NCBI RefSeq assembly: GCF_000003605.2
Contig: NW_003120918.1
Coordinates: 434,903 to 458,327 of the forward strand
DNA: 23,425 bases
Reading direction: 5' to 3'
From: Saccoglossus kowalevskii
Lineage: Eukaryota > Hemichordata > Enteropneusta > Harrimaniidae
Numbering within the stretch: the stretch's first letter is position 1; every line of letters starts with the position of its first letter. Below are positions 10,201 through 17,994 of the stretch, piece after piece. The notes beneath the pieces were generated by a model. The model saw nothing but the letters and a program-made list of their open reading frames with translations. It was not told the DNA's origin and ran no database searches. The translations under genes were made by a program, and so were the position numbers.

Positions 10201-10925
10201 CTAATTTCCATACTTGCGGCAGGTGGTATACTTGGGATGCTTTCGCCACCTGTATTGCTATATATCAATTGTAAATGCATAAATAGTAGCCGCCTTTTTG
10301 GCGTTGGTTTACTGTTGGCTGGCATTTCTACGGTGATCAGTCCTCACTTGACACTATCTTTTGCTACACATGCCGTATATTCTGCATTCTACGGTTTCGT
10401 CATTGGAATGGTGTTTACCCTATATCCTCATGTTACGAAAGATTATGTTGGTGGAACAAACCTCACTGCTGCTCTCGCACTAGCATCGATGTTTAACGGA
10501 GTTGGTGCAATGATTGGACCAACCGTTGCTGGTAAGATATAGTCATTATTTTTAAAAAGACGCAAGTTGTTATTTTATATTCCCAATCATACAATTAATT
10601 TATATAAATTATATTACTAAATTTCACATCATTCAAACCATCACATCTCATCATCTTTAGTATTACCCATATCTTAATTGAATCTATTTTCATCCTAGGA
10701 TTGCTATACGATATTACCAAAGACTGCACCACATCATTCTATTTCTGTGGTGGTTGTATTACATTTGCTGGGATCCTTATGTTAACAGTAGCACCAGTCA
10801 CCCTGCGAATCCAGCGATCACGAAAAAAGGTTATTCACGTAAACAACGAATTCGACAATGTAGACTTTTATCCACATCGCGGGAGACCAGACACGTGCGA
10901 ATCCATAAGTCAGAAAGGTGGCTGA
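7024..10925 (+). CDS. Monocarboxylate-transporter-like MFS protein (SLC16 family), 4 coding exons
   Basis: Joining 7024-7228, 9243-9386, 9701-10531 and 10699-10925 gives an uninterrupted 468-residue protein. All three introns are GT..AG and phase 1, and each splits a glycine codon. Family marks are DGG near residues 10-12 before TM1, SFGPLFV and YFDATSASTSWI between TM1 and TM2, G-P-x-A-x-x-x-x-x-R-F-G-x-R in exon 2, a Y-I-K-K-K...GSGIG stretch at 134-153, and YGWRGTF around 168-174. Length and the roughly 12 hydrophobic segments fit SLC16 proteins, which move monocarboxylates, aromatic amino acids, thyroid hormone or other solutes across membranes. The central loop (about 192-238) is short and His-rich. 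TM8 (about 280-305) lacks the Asp/Arg pair that proton-coupled members use, so this is more like an orphan member. The ATG context is poor (T at -3). Confidence 0.9.
7229..9242 (+). other. Transporter intron 1
   Basis: A 2,014-bp phase-1 intron, from GTGAGT at 7229 to a T-rich tract and CACCAG at 9237-9242. The first 80 bp or so have a diverged counterpart after the exon copy at 15634-15760. The segment 7430-7850 is GC-richer than its surroundings and carries a long hairpin and several perfect palindromes, suggesting an inserted element. A (TA)n run lies near 8494-8508. No exon-like open frame was seen inside it. Confidence 0.75.
7661..7732. repeat. Near-perfect 30-bp inverted repeat with 11-nt loop
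   Basis: Left arm 7661-7691 (GCGACATTACGCGG...GGTACTGA), right arm 7703-7732 (TCAGTACTGG...GTAATGTCGC). Pairing by hand gives 28 Watson-Crick pairs, one G-U, one C-A mismatch and one bulged C. The C-A mismatch sits where a CpG-to-CpA change would explain it, so the arms may once have been identical. It could be a foldback transposon relic or a pre-miRNA-sized hairpin. Confidence 0.85.
9243..9386 (+). CDS. Transporter coding exon 2
   Basis: Encodes the rest of Gly69 to the first base of Gly117: the RFG-x-R loop after TM2, TM3 and the start of TM4. Acceptor CACCAG|GT and donor ATAG|GTGAGT. The 144-bp length keeps the phase. Confidence 0.9.
9387..9700 (+). other. Transporter intron 2
   Basis: 314-bp phase-1 intron, from GTGAGT to TTTTCCATTAG. 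AT-rich, with no other feature seen. Confidence 0.85.
9701..10531 (+). CDS. Transporter coding exon 3
   Basis: Encodes residues 117-394 (831 bp): TM4 to TM6, the short His-containing central loop (KRHHHEW near 216-222) and TM7 to about TM11. The long uninterrupted frame supports an active gene. The donor is GCTG|GTAAGA. Confidence 0.92.
10532..10698 (+). other. Transporter intron 3
   Basis: 167-bp phase-1 intron, from GTAAGA to TTTTCATCCTAG. AT-rich, no other feature. Confidence 0.85.
10699..10925 (+). CDS. Transporter coding exon 4 and stop
   Basis: Encodes the end of TM11, TM12 and a hydrophilic C-tail of about 45 residues rich in Arg, Lys and Asp, ending at TGA 10923-10925. A basic segment right after TM12 (RIQRSRKK) fits a cytoplasmic C-terminus. 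Confidence 0.9.
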
Positions 10926-12425
10926 ACTAGTAGTAAGTGTTTGTAATGATTAGTTGATGAACATTAAGAACGTTTATAGCATGAGAGTGATACAGTACTT
11001 CATGAGTCATTTGGGGAGAAAACGATAGTATACAACTTTCCATTTGGTTTTTGATATTGATCATATAGTGGAAAAGGATTTTGCAAATGATATTGTAGTA
11101 ATGGAAAGCGAGGTTAGATGTTCTTTGAATTGGCCAATCCAAACCTGAAATATGTTTGTAGGAACTGCTCCACAAGTCAATCTTCACATATTCAGCATTT
11201 TACACATGTCAACAGCTGTTTGCAGTTTTTATATTGTAGTTTGATTATCTCGTTTTTTTTCCCAAGTTTCACCTTTTGGTTTGTTATTGTTTGTTATTAT
11301 GACACAGGTATAGCACGTACTAATACTAAAACTGGCATAATTGTTGATATACTCGAACTGATTAAAATTACTTCATTCTCTCGAGAAGGTAATTTGTAAA
11401 ATTCTCTGTATTCACTGCAAAGTCTTTCCAAGTTAGCTATTAATATTGCTTTTTGTGTTGCACTTTGAGATATATTGATAATGTACTTTTCAACAACCTA
11501 AATTCAATGAATGTACGTGTACGTGCGATTGAGGAGACTACTGAATCTTCTTCTGCTTCATACTTGGATCTATGCCTTGAATGTGGCTAAAGGCACATAC
11601 CAGACTGTATGACAAGAAAGATGATTTTAATTTTACTAGCATCATTTGTTCACGTATAGTGTATACTTCAAAGACCTTTTGTAGATGTGTGGGCTTTTTA
11701 AAGAAAATTGTCTTATCTCATCAAAACTATTAAACCAAGGCAGATATAATGAGCTTGTTTTAAATAAATAAACTTTTACAATCAATATTTCAAAGGTGTT
11801 TTCATCAGTGTGATTTGCCTGATGTAGACATGGGGGTCTATACAGAAGCCACTTGATTTTCAGTGTGATATATAATTGGTGACACACGTGGAATAACTTG
11901 TTCTCACTCCTTTCGACACCGTTTCATGTAACCATGCTATGACTATGTAGTGCAGTGTTACTTGCAAGGTGTTTTGTCAGTTGTTGTCTTTCATTAGTTT
12001 TGTGTTTTTGTCAAATTTCCCTACACGACTTGTCTTCAAGTTTTGTATATTATTTCGACTTATACAATACAATATAATTTACATACAGTATATATATTTG
12101 TTGTTGTAATATATATGCAGTAACAGGGAAAATGAACAGATATGAGATAAATTAGTAACTACATAGCAGTATTTTAACATTTATGCCTGGAAAACAGCAG
12201 TTAGCTAAAGAAGAGCTAATGAAGGCTATTACCCTTTATTACTTAGTATACTTGAGATATTAGGGAGAATAAATAAATAAATAAAAAACAACAACAAGTA
12301 ACGTGATTAGTAATTTCTGAAAACCATGCATACAATTACGTAGCTTATCAGTATATTTATAAACAAATAAATTATATTGAATCAAAAGTCTCAATTCTTC
12401 AGCATCACCAATTCCAAAGCTCGCT
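10926..12425 (+). other. 3' flank of the transporter
   Basis: About 1.5 kb with no recognisable gene. It probably includes the 3' UTR. AATAAA hexamers occur near 11763 and 12268, but none can be assigned. Open frames here (10927-11187 minus, 11118-11399 plus, 11642-11887 minus) show no family resemblance. Confidence 0.5.
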
Positions 12426-12890
12426 ATAGACCTATAATTAATGACCCAGTATTTTACTTATCTTAATTAAATTATACATAATTAATATTTAACTTATATT
12501 AATTATATTATACATAATTAATATTTAACTTATATTAATTATATTATACATACGAAGGCATACACTAATTTTATTGACACAAGAGATACAACATGCTATC
12601 AACATTGAAAACGACATTATTTGTTCACAGACCGCTGATAGACATGTTTATTAATTGTCAGTACACATTTAGTTCCGCCCAAAAATCCCTTGGTTATTGA
12701 CGAAGTAAAAATCTAATGCTTACGTTTTATAAATCCGGTTCTGTCTGGGTACATGTCTGTTCGCTTGTACTAAATGTCACGTTATTGAATTGACGTTACA
12801 ACCACAATGGGTGTAAAAAGCGTTAGCTTCAGTGACGTCACTAAACATTGATCAATTCGGTCAAACAAACGAGTAAACAAAATAAGTCTC
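12426..12890 (+). repeat. Upstream block, copy D
   Basis: Closely matches 6190-6600 of copy C, including AGACCTATAATTAATGACC, TGCTATCAACATTGAAAACG, GGTTATTGACGAAGTAAAAA and the CRE palindrome (12833-12840). An ATTAATATT/TATTAATTATATTATAC stretch has been amplified two or three times near 12463-12550. In order and strand it corresponds to the start of a further duplicate whose exon 1 lies at 15385. Confidence 0.8.
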
Positions 12891-13160
12891 AAATATTTGT
12901 CCACACATTTATTTTCTCAATTTAACAATTGTAATGGTGGAAGTTAATTAAACGTGACTTGTTTACACCACAATAAGTCTCAAATATATGTCCAGACATT
13001 TATTGTCACAATTTAACCACTTGGTAATGATGGAAATTAATTAATTAAACAAGACTTGTCTACACCAAAATGAGTCTCAAATATTTGTCCATACATTTAT
13101 TGTCACAATTTAACCTCTTGTTAATAGTGAAAATTACTTAAACTTGATTTGTTTAATCAG
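12881..13160 (+). repeat. Three-copy tandem repeat, 91-97 bp unit
   Basis: Units start at about 12881, 12972 and 13069 with AAT(A/G)AGTCTCAAATAT-TGTCC, followed by CATTTATTGTCACAATTTAAC and an AATTAAAC...TTGTTTACACCA part. The first unit begins at the sequence homologous to 6601 in copy C, so the array grew from the duplicated block itself. Confidence 0.85.
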
Positions 13161-13220
13161 TTGACATCAATGCAACTTACCCGCAGACAGTGTACAACAT
13201 AATATCAGTAATGAGCTACA

Positions 13221-13345
13221 ATTATTAACAGGGACGTGTCTTGGCATTAGGGCTAGGGTCGGGTGGTCAGGTATCGACAACGTAATTATTAACAGGAATG
13301 TGTCTTGAATTAGGATTAGGATCGGGTCAGGTATGGTCAAAGCAA
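13221..13345 (+). repeat. Two-copy tandem repeat, about 62 bp
   Basis: Units at 13221 and 13285 share ATTATTAACAGG, TGTCTTG and a TTAGG-GGGTC-GG-CAGGTAT part. Purine-rich, non-coding. Confidence 0.75.
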
Positions 13346-13529
13346 ATAGAAAACACCCAATTGGCAAGATGTACATTAACGGGTTATGGCATACATATAG
13401 TTAACACAAGTAAAAACATGAAATTGGCAGTTTTTTGGACAATTGTAAATCAATAGAAATGTGTTGTATTTATATATATTTACACACTATATAGTCTCAT
13501 CAAATGCAAATACAACCAGTCAAATCATA
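13346..13529. other. Non-coding, no feature
   Basis: AT-rich spacer between the tandem repeats and the tRNA-like segment. Nothing recognised. Confidence 0.5.
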
Positions 13530-13600
13530 GTGGTCTTGTGGGTCTATATAGTGACCAGGTGGACCCGGGTTCAATTCCCATGCCTGCCCGTCTTTTCTCC
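13530..13600 (+). mobile_element. tRNA-like segment, probable SINE head relic
   Basis: GGTTCAATTCC at 13568-13578 fits a Pol III B box, with a weak A-box-like part about 30 bp upstream. The T-arm closes with only three G-C pairs and no acceptor stem could be folded, so this is not a functional tRNA. A SINE head is the best explanation. Confidence 0.4.
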
Positions 13601-13679
13601 CTGGTACGTTTTTGAATGCTAGTGCTCCTAGTGCTCCTATAAATAGGACTTGAATCTTATCACCTGTGCAAAGACACGT

Positions 13680-13808
13680 GTGACACAGTAGACGAAACAG
13701 TGCGCTGGGTACTCAAAGATTGCATGTTCGGATCACGGACTTGATACTACCTCACATGGAAGCAAGTCACATGGCGCAACACAGTTACTAAAAAAGACGG
13801 TTAGGAAA
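13680..13808 (+). mobile_element. Second tRNA-like SINE relic with conserved tail
   Basis: GTGCGCTGGGTACTCAAAGA followed by TGTTCGGATCAC looks like a decayed D-arm, anticodon and B-box order of a tRNA-derived SINE. It ends in a 25-bp stretch at 13784-13808 (GTTACTAAAAAAGACGG... ) that recurs exactly, inverted, at 15095-15119. Confidence 0.4.
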
Positions 13809-14895
13809 AAACCGTGTTCTTTTCATTGGATGCGTGACGCGGGTAAAGATTTGAAACAAAAGACGTACTAATCTGTGATAAAGCTAGGCTAATCATTAAC
13901 ATACAATGTAGACAGGAAATCACGCAACTATGACGTCATTTTTCCCAGAGTTCATTGCAATCAACAACTGCACGCCATTTCATTGCTTATCTGTGTCGAT
14001 GCTAAAGTGTAAGTTGTTCCAGTGAATCCTGACAAAACCTCTCAGCCATGCGAAAGTTTTAATGAAGAGAGTTTTAATGCGATACAATAACTGACCTACC
14101 TACCCGTGCTCTACAAAATGCTTGTAAGCACACCAAAAATGCAACAACAGGCAGTTTAATGACATTAAGAACGGTTAAAAAAGGTTCGAAAAATTGATTT
14201 GGCGAAGAGACTTCTAAAAAGTTGTACCGAGAGTTCAATGCTTTCAAAAATTGTTGCGTTGACTAAAACTGTATTTAACCACACGTTGAATAATTTGGCA
14301 AAAAGCTTAAACAAGGACAGACAAGAACAATGAACAGACATTTCATGAAACTGGCGGAAAATGTTTACTACATTTTCAACGATTTCTACGGCGTCTACAA
14401 AAAAGTGTAAAAACTTTAAACAAAATGGCTGATACAGTGAGGCGAAAGCACAACGATAAAATTCACTCTAATTAGCCCCCGAATCGCATACAACCGTCAT
14501 AAGTACGTACAGAAGTATACTAAAATTCTTTTGATACCATTTTTTATAATATAATTTATTTTAAAATAATGACTTAGGGGTTAGAATTTTCGTCACTTTT
14601 TCTTCCGAAACCCAAGCTTACTTTCATGACAACAGTGAAAACGATAAATGACGATTCTCGATTCTGAATGTTATCACAGTCACAAAGAATACTCATCCGA
14701 AACGTACGTGTAGTTCTTCGTAGAGCTTGTGCACTAAATATGGACATTCTATCGAAAACGAGCTGAATTTCAAATTCGCGGGACATCAAGTGGTGGACAA
14801 AAAAAGAAACAAAATGGTGGGCCTTGAAATCTCGAGCGACAGAGGGCTTACACAGCGCGACACGCATACATGAGGGATTAGGCAGATTCACACCT
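13809..14895. other. Non-coding interval, no feature recognised
   Basis: About 1.1 kb lying inside the expanded copy D. The longest frame (14574-14891, minus strand, 105 codons) shows no family resemblance and has no neighbouring exon signals I could trust. Several GCCAT/ATGGC words occur, as in YY1-type sites, but too few to call a promoter. Confidence 0.45.
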
Positions 14896-15140
14896 TTTAC
14901 TTACTTACTTTATTAAACATATAAAATTCCCCAGGAGGAATTAAAATGGTTACAATTACACTAAACAGAACTAGACTAATAATACAAAACATTAAGTCTA
15001 AAGTAATGATTAAAAAAAAATAATAATAATAATCGAAATAAAAATTAATAAAAAAACATGAATAGTAATATATCCTATATATATAACAATAGCGTTTCCT
15101 AACCGTCTTTTTTAGTAACCGTGCATGCAACAACAACAAC
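14896..15140 (-). mobile_element. 3' end of a 5'-truncated LINE (CR1/L2-like tail)
   Basis: On the minus strand this ends with AATAAAGTAAGTAAGTAA, preceded by a short hairpin (AATTCC-TCCTGG-GGAATT) and GTAACCATTT. A 3' hairpin followed by a tetranucleotide tail and no poly(A) is typical of CR1-like LINE 3' ends. No reverse-transcriptase frame remains. The 5' limit is uncertain (15120-15230). Confidence 0.5.
15095..15119 (-). repeat. 25-bp exact inverted copy of 13784-13808
   Basis: The reverse complement of this segment is identical to 13784-13808. It lies at the 5' side of the minus-strand LINE tail, about 1.3 kb from its partner. Confidence 0.9.
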
Positions 15141-15384
15141 AGACACGAGGATCATTGCTGCCCTCCAAATGGGTTCCTTCTTTTGTATTGACCCCTAACA
15201 ATTGCTAATTCCCCCTTTCTAACTCTTGCCTTCCAAAATAATATATCGCCTCTTTTAGAATGTATTGACCCACAAATTTATGAATATTCATGAGCACAGA
15301 AACTTTTACGTCATGAATAAATTAGCATAATTGAAAAAAAATTGCATAAAGTGTAGGTACGTCTTCTGGAACCCTGCCCGACCA

Positions 15385-15700
15385 GAAAGCAAGATGGTGG
15401 CTGTGTCTGTTTGTTGGTTGTTCTCGGTTGCCATATTTGCTGCATTGCCAGTCACGGTGTTTAACAGTCGTTTGGTCCACTGTTCGTGGCAATACAAATT
15501 TACTTCGATGCAAGTTCTGCAAGCACTTATTTAGCTTTATTTAGCATATTATTTTATCTTTATTTTATTGTTATATGACCATAGAACAACTCACTATAGT
15601 TCGTTTTAGTGTTGAATAAATAAATAAACAAACATCGTGGATTTTATCTATATATCTCTATACTTGCAACTGAGTTATAGTACACCAGCTGTTTATGCAC
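15385..15700 (+). pseudogene. Broken copy of transporter exon 1 (copy D)
   Basis: Reading from AGAAAGCAAGATGG, one frame gives KQDGG, then LLVVLGCHICC, then HGV-stop-QSFGPLFVAIQIYFD, matching residues 9-53 of the live exon, with TAA in place of the Tyr codon after HGV. The exon match stops at GCAAGCAC (15526) and resumes at ATCGTGGATTTT (15634), so a 107-bp element splits it. The donor region reads TGAGTTATAGTACACCAGCTG in place of the live TTAGGTGAGTACACCAGCTG. Intron-1-like sequence continues to about 15760. Identity to the live exon is roughly 85% by eye. Exons 2-4 do not follow. Confidence 0.85.
15527..15633 (+). mobile_element. 107-bp LINE 3'-end insertion inside the exon copy
   Basis: Comparison with the live exon marks both ends of the insertion. 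It ends in GAATAAATAAATAAACAAAC, preceded by a small hairpin (AACT-CACTAT-AGTT) and TATGACCAT. This layout resembles the 14896-15140 tail, but the hairpin sequence and tail unit differ, so it is another family. At most 2-3 bp of target duplication are visible, which fits CR1-like integration. Confidence 0.7.
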
Positions 15701-15759
15701 TGGATTAAAAATCTTATTTGAATAATAAAGCATTCTTTGTTCACCTACATCTTGATTGA

Positions 15760-16620
15760 AACATGGAACTATAATAAACCACAGGAAGAACAACGCAACT
15801 AAGAGGATTAAAAAAACCTTTCGCTTTTGTTTCCACAAAATTAGTCATACTCCATGTTAGTTACCGCTGATACGCCCGTATCAACCGTTTTGCTGGGAAC
15901 GAAAAACTATTGCATATCTGCGCAGTAAAATATTTCATTCACTACGCATGCGCAAACAAGTTGGTCTGCAGGGTGACCTTCAGTGTACCGGCAATCGTGC
16001 AACGGGTCGGAGTTTAGCGAGTTTTTATCATTTTCAATGTCGTTTTAAGATTACTTCTTGTTTTTTTCAACCCTCGAAAAAATAAGGTTGCGAAAGTTTG
16101 CGAAACATGGGGTTTGGTATGCTGTTTGTTGTCGAGATATCCAGACTTATTCCGTGTTTCCCTTCGATCGCCAGAAGTGGCAATGGTTTTTTTCCCCGTT
16201 GAAAGTCGCTCATTTATCAGTGTTTTTGTCTTGGCGCCATTGTTTTTTATGATATAACCAAAACAACTCGAGCACGAGATCTCCCGAAATCGCCCGATTG
16301 ACTTCGAAAATTAACGTTAGTCGAGATTAACGTTCATTTGCGTAAATTGGCTCATTTTTTAATACGACGAAATAAACAGTCAAAATTCGACATCGCGGCA
16401 ACTATCATAGTTCGCAACGATCGTCCTCAAGGCTAAGGCTGCATATTGCTGAAATCGTACCGCATGTCGTGCGCGAATTGAATGAAGTTAATGAACAAGA
16501 TGCCTATTGCAGCACTGATCGACAGGGAACTTCCAGCGTATACGAGGCGCGGAATGTAAATTTATTATTTTGTGTATACTAGAATAAAGCGGACTAATAA
16601 TTCAAATTACGTTCATATTG
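15760..16620. other. CpG-richer interval, possible promoter, no gene shown
   Basis: CpG is denser than in the surroundings, and an NRF-1-like TACGCATGCGCAAAC lies near 15951-15965. A short frame at 16482-16556 starts with three in-frame ATGs (MKLMNKMPIAALIDR) and closes after about 25 codons; ATG|GTAA-type donor signals at its end are poor. A frame at 16058-16252 has no family resemblance. It could be the 5' end of a gene whose remaining exons lie elsewhere, but nothing here proves it. Confidence 0.3.
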
Positions 16621-16629
16621 GAGGCCGTG

Positions 16630-17040
16630 GAGTGTGTTTTAAAATGATGTGTGCTTAAAAATGAATGTATGAATGTATGTGCATTAAATGTATGTGCATT
16701 AAACATTATGTGTGTAATAAAATGACGTGTGTTTAAAAACGATGTGTGTGTTTTAACAATTATATGTATATTAAAATGACGTGTGTGTTTAAAAATGATA
16801 TGTGTATTTTAGAATAATGTATGTTTAAAAAATGACGTGTGTATTTTAAAATGACGTGTGTATTTTAAAATGACGTGTGTTTAAAAACGACGTGCGTGTA
16901 TAAAATGATGTGTGTTTAAAATGAAGTATGTGTTTAAAATGACATGTGTATTTTAAAATAATGTGTGTTTAAAGTGACGTGTGTGTTTTTAAAAAAAATG
17001 ACGTGTGTGAGGTCAAATGGAAATGTTGTGTGTGTAAAAA
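16630..17040 (+). repeat. Degenerate tandem array of TTTAAAATGACGTGTGTG units
   Basis: Units of roughly 18-20 bp, some spaced more widely, alternate TTTAAAA with TGACGTGTGTG. Seven exact TGACGTG words and one CGACGTG remain; other units read TGATGTG, TGACATG or ATAATGTG. Each intact unit holds a CRE half-site and an ACGTG core. Confidence 0.85.
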
Positions 17041-17042
17041 GA

Positions 17043-17260
17043 ACAAAACGCGTGCATTAACCTATTTACGACTGTAGGAGGCGCTATTTTTGAAAGATTT
17101 TTTGTGTGTGTGTGTGTGTAAGAAACGCATGCATTAACCTTGTTATGCCCGTGGAGGGCGCTATCTTTGAATGATTTTTTTTTCGTTGGTGTGTTGAAAA
17201 ATCGTGTGCATTAACCTATTCACGCCTGTGGAGGCGTCGTCTCAAGTGGTAGCAATTTTC
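17043..17260 (+). repeat. Three-copy tandem repeat, 76-77 bp unit
   Basis: GTGCATTAACCTATT-ACG-CTGTGGAGGCGCTAT, with one to a few changes per copy, occurs at about 17052, 17128 and 17205, separated by TTTGAA-GATTTTTT and GTGTGTG-rich spacers. The third copy is cut off at GGAGGCGTCG. Confidence 0.85.
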
Positions 17261-17269
17261 GTTTGTGGA

Positions 17270-17850
17270 TTTCTACGATTACTACTACAAAATACTAGAT
17301 TGTAAAATTTTGCCCGCCATGCTGTATGACTCTGAAATGTGGGGATTTCATTCATTCCCGTATGTTGAGAAAATCCATAACAAACTGTTACGTCACGTTC
17401 TTTGTATTTACGCCAACAGTCAAATTTTAGCAATGAGAAAATAATATATTTAGCTAAGGCTGCAAGCATGGGTCTAAAAAGGCGTTGGTAATTAAAACTT
17501 GTTTTTATCTTATTTTCGGGGAAGATGTATTGCCATTGACAGAGGCGATGTGGTGTAAGCAACTTTCATAAATTATACGATTACACCTCGTTTAAAAAGG
17601 AACTTACACCAGAGCCATATTTATTATATATCAAACCACATACTCTCATTGAAACGATTCGATGTAACAACAGCCCATAAGCCAAAATAGGAAGTGCACA
17701 CTATGTAATTTCAACTCATTCGAAGACGAATATCACTTAATGTTACTCTGTTATACTTACTTTAGAATGAAATATATTGCATAGTCCTTCTAACAAATCT
17801 GTATAACACTGATAAATCTGTCAAAGTCCAAGTTCATCTTTAATGCTTTC
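17270..17850 (+). mobile_element. Relic of a LINE: reverse-transcriptase C-terminus
   Basis: From 17289 the plus strand reads KILDCKILPAMLYDSEMWGF, then VEKIHNKLLRHVL, the pattern following the thumb of LINE ORF2 proteins. After frameshifts the match resumes as YTSFKKELTPEPYL (near 17580-17630). CNFNSFEDEYHLMLLC at 17704-17751 is the C-terminal Cys/His motif of such proteins. Then comes LSKSKFIFNAFK near 17815-17850. It has stops and at least two frameshifts and is 5'-truncated. It differs in sequence from the LINE that follows and is a separate family. Confidence 0.75.
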
Positions 17851-17994
17851 AAAACACAGAAAGTGAAATTAGTGACGACTAGTGCATCACGGGTAAACGA
17901 CGTACGGGTTGTTATACATACCGCTCCAAAAAATCGTTTATTTTCCTGCCATTATATTAAGATTTGCTGTTTAAATCCTTTACAACAGTCGACA

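Noticed and set aside
10926-12425. A further transporter exon or second gene in the 3' flank
   Set aside because: The stop at 10923 follows a normal C-tail, and no exon-like homology was seen downstream.
13240-13325. Interstitial telomere repeat (TTAGG-like words)
   Set aside because: Only two or three imperfect words inside a two-copy 62-bp repeat; no regular hexamer array.
13530-13600. Functional tRNA gene
   Set aside because: B box is present, but acceptor and T stems do not pair properly.
14574-14891. 105-codon minus-strand open frame
   Set aside because: No family resemblance, no flanking exon signals, and it lies among repeat relics.
15306-15534. Open frames on both strands around 15306-15534
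   Set aside because: All are wrong-frame readings of the exon-1 pseudocopy.
17242-17562. 106-codon minus-strand open frame
   Set aside because: Antisense to the LINE C-terminal relic, which explains the sequence better.
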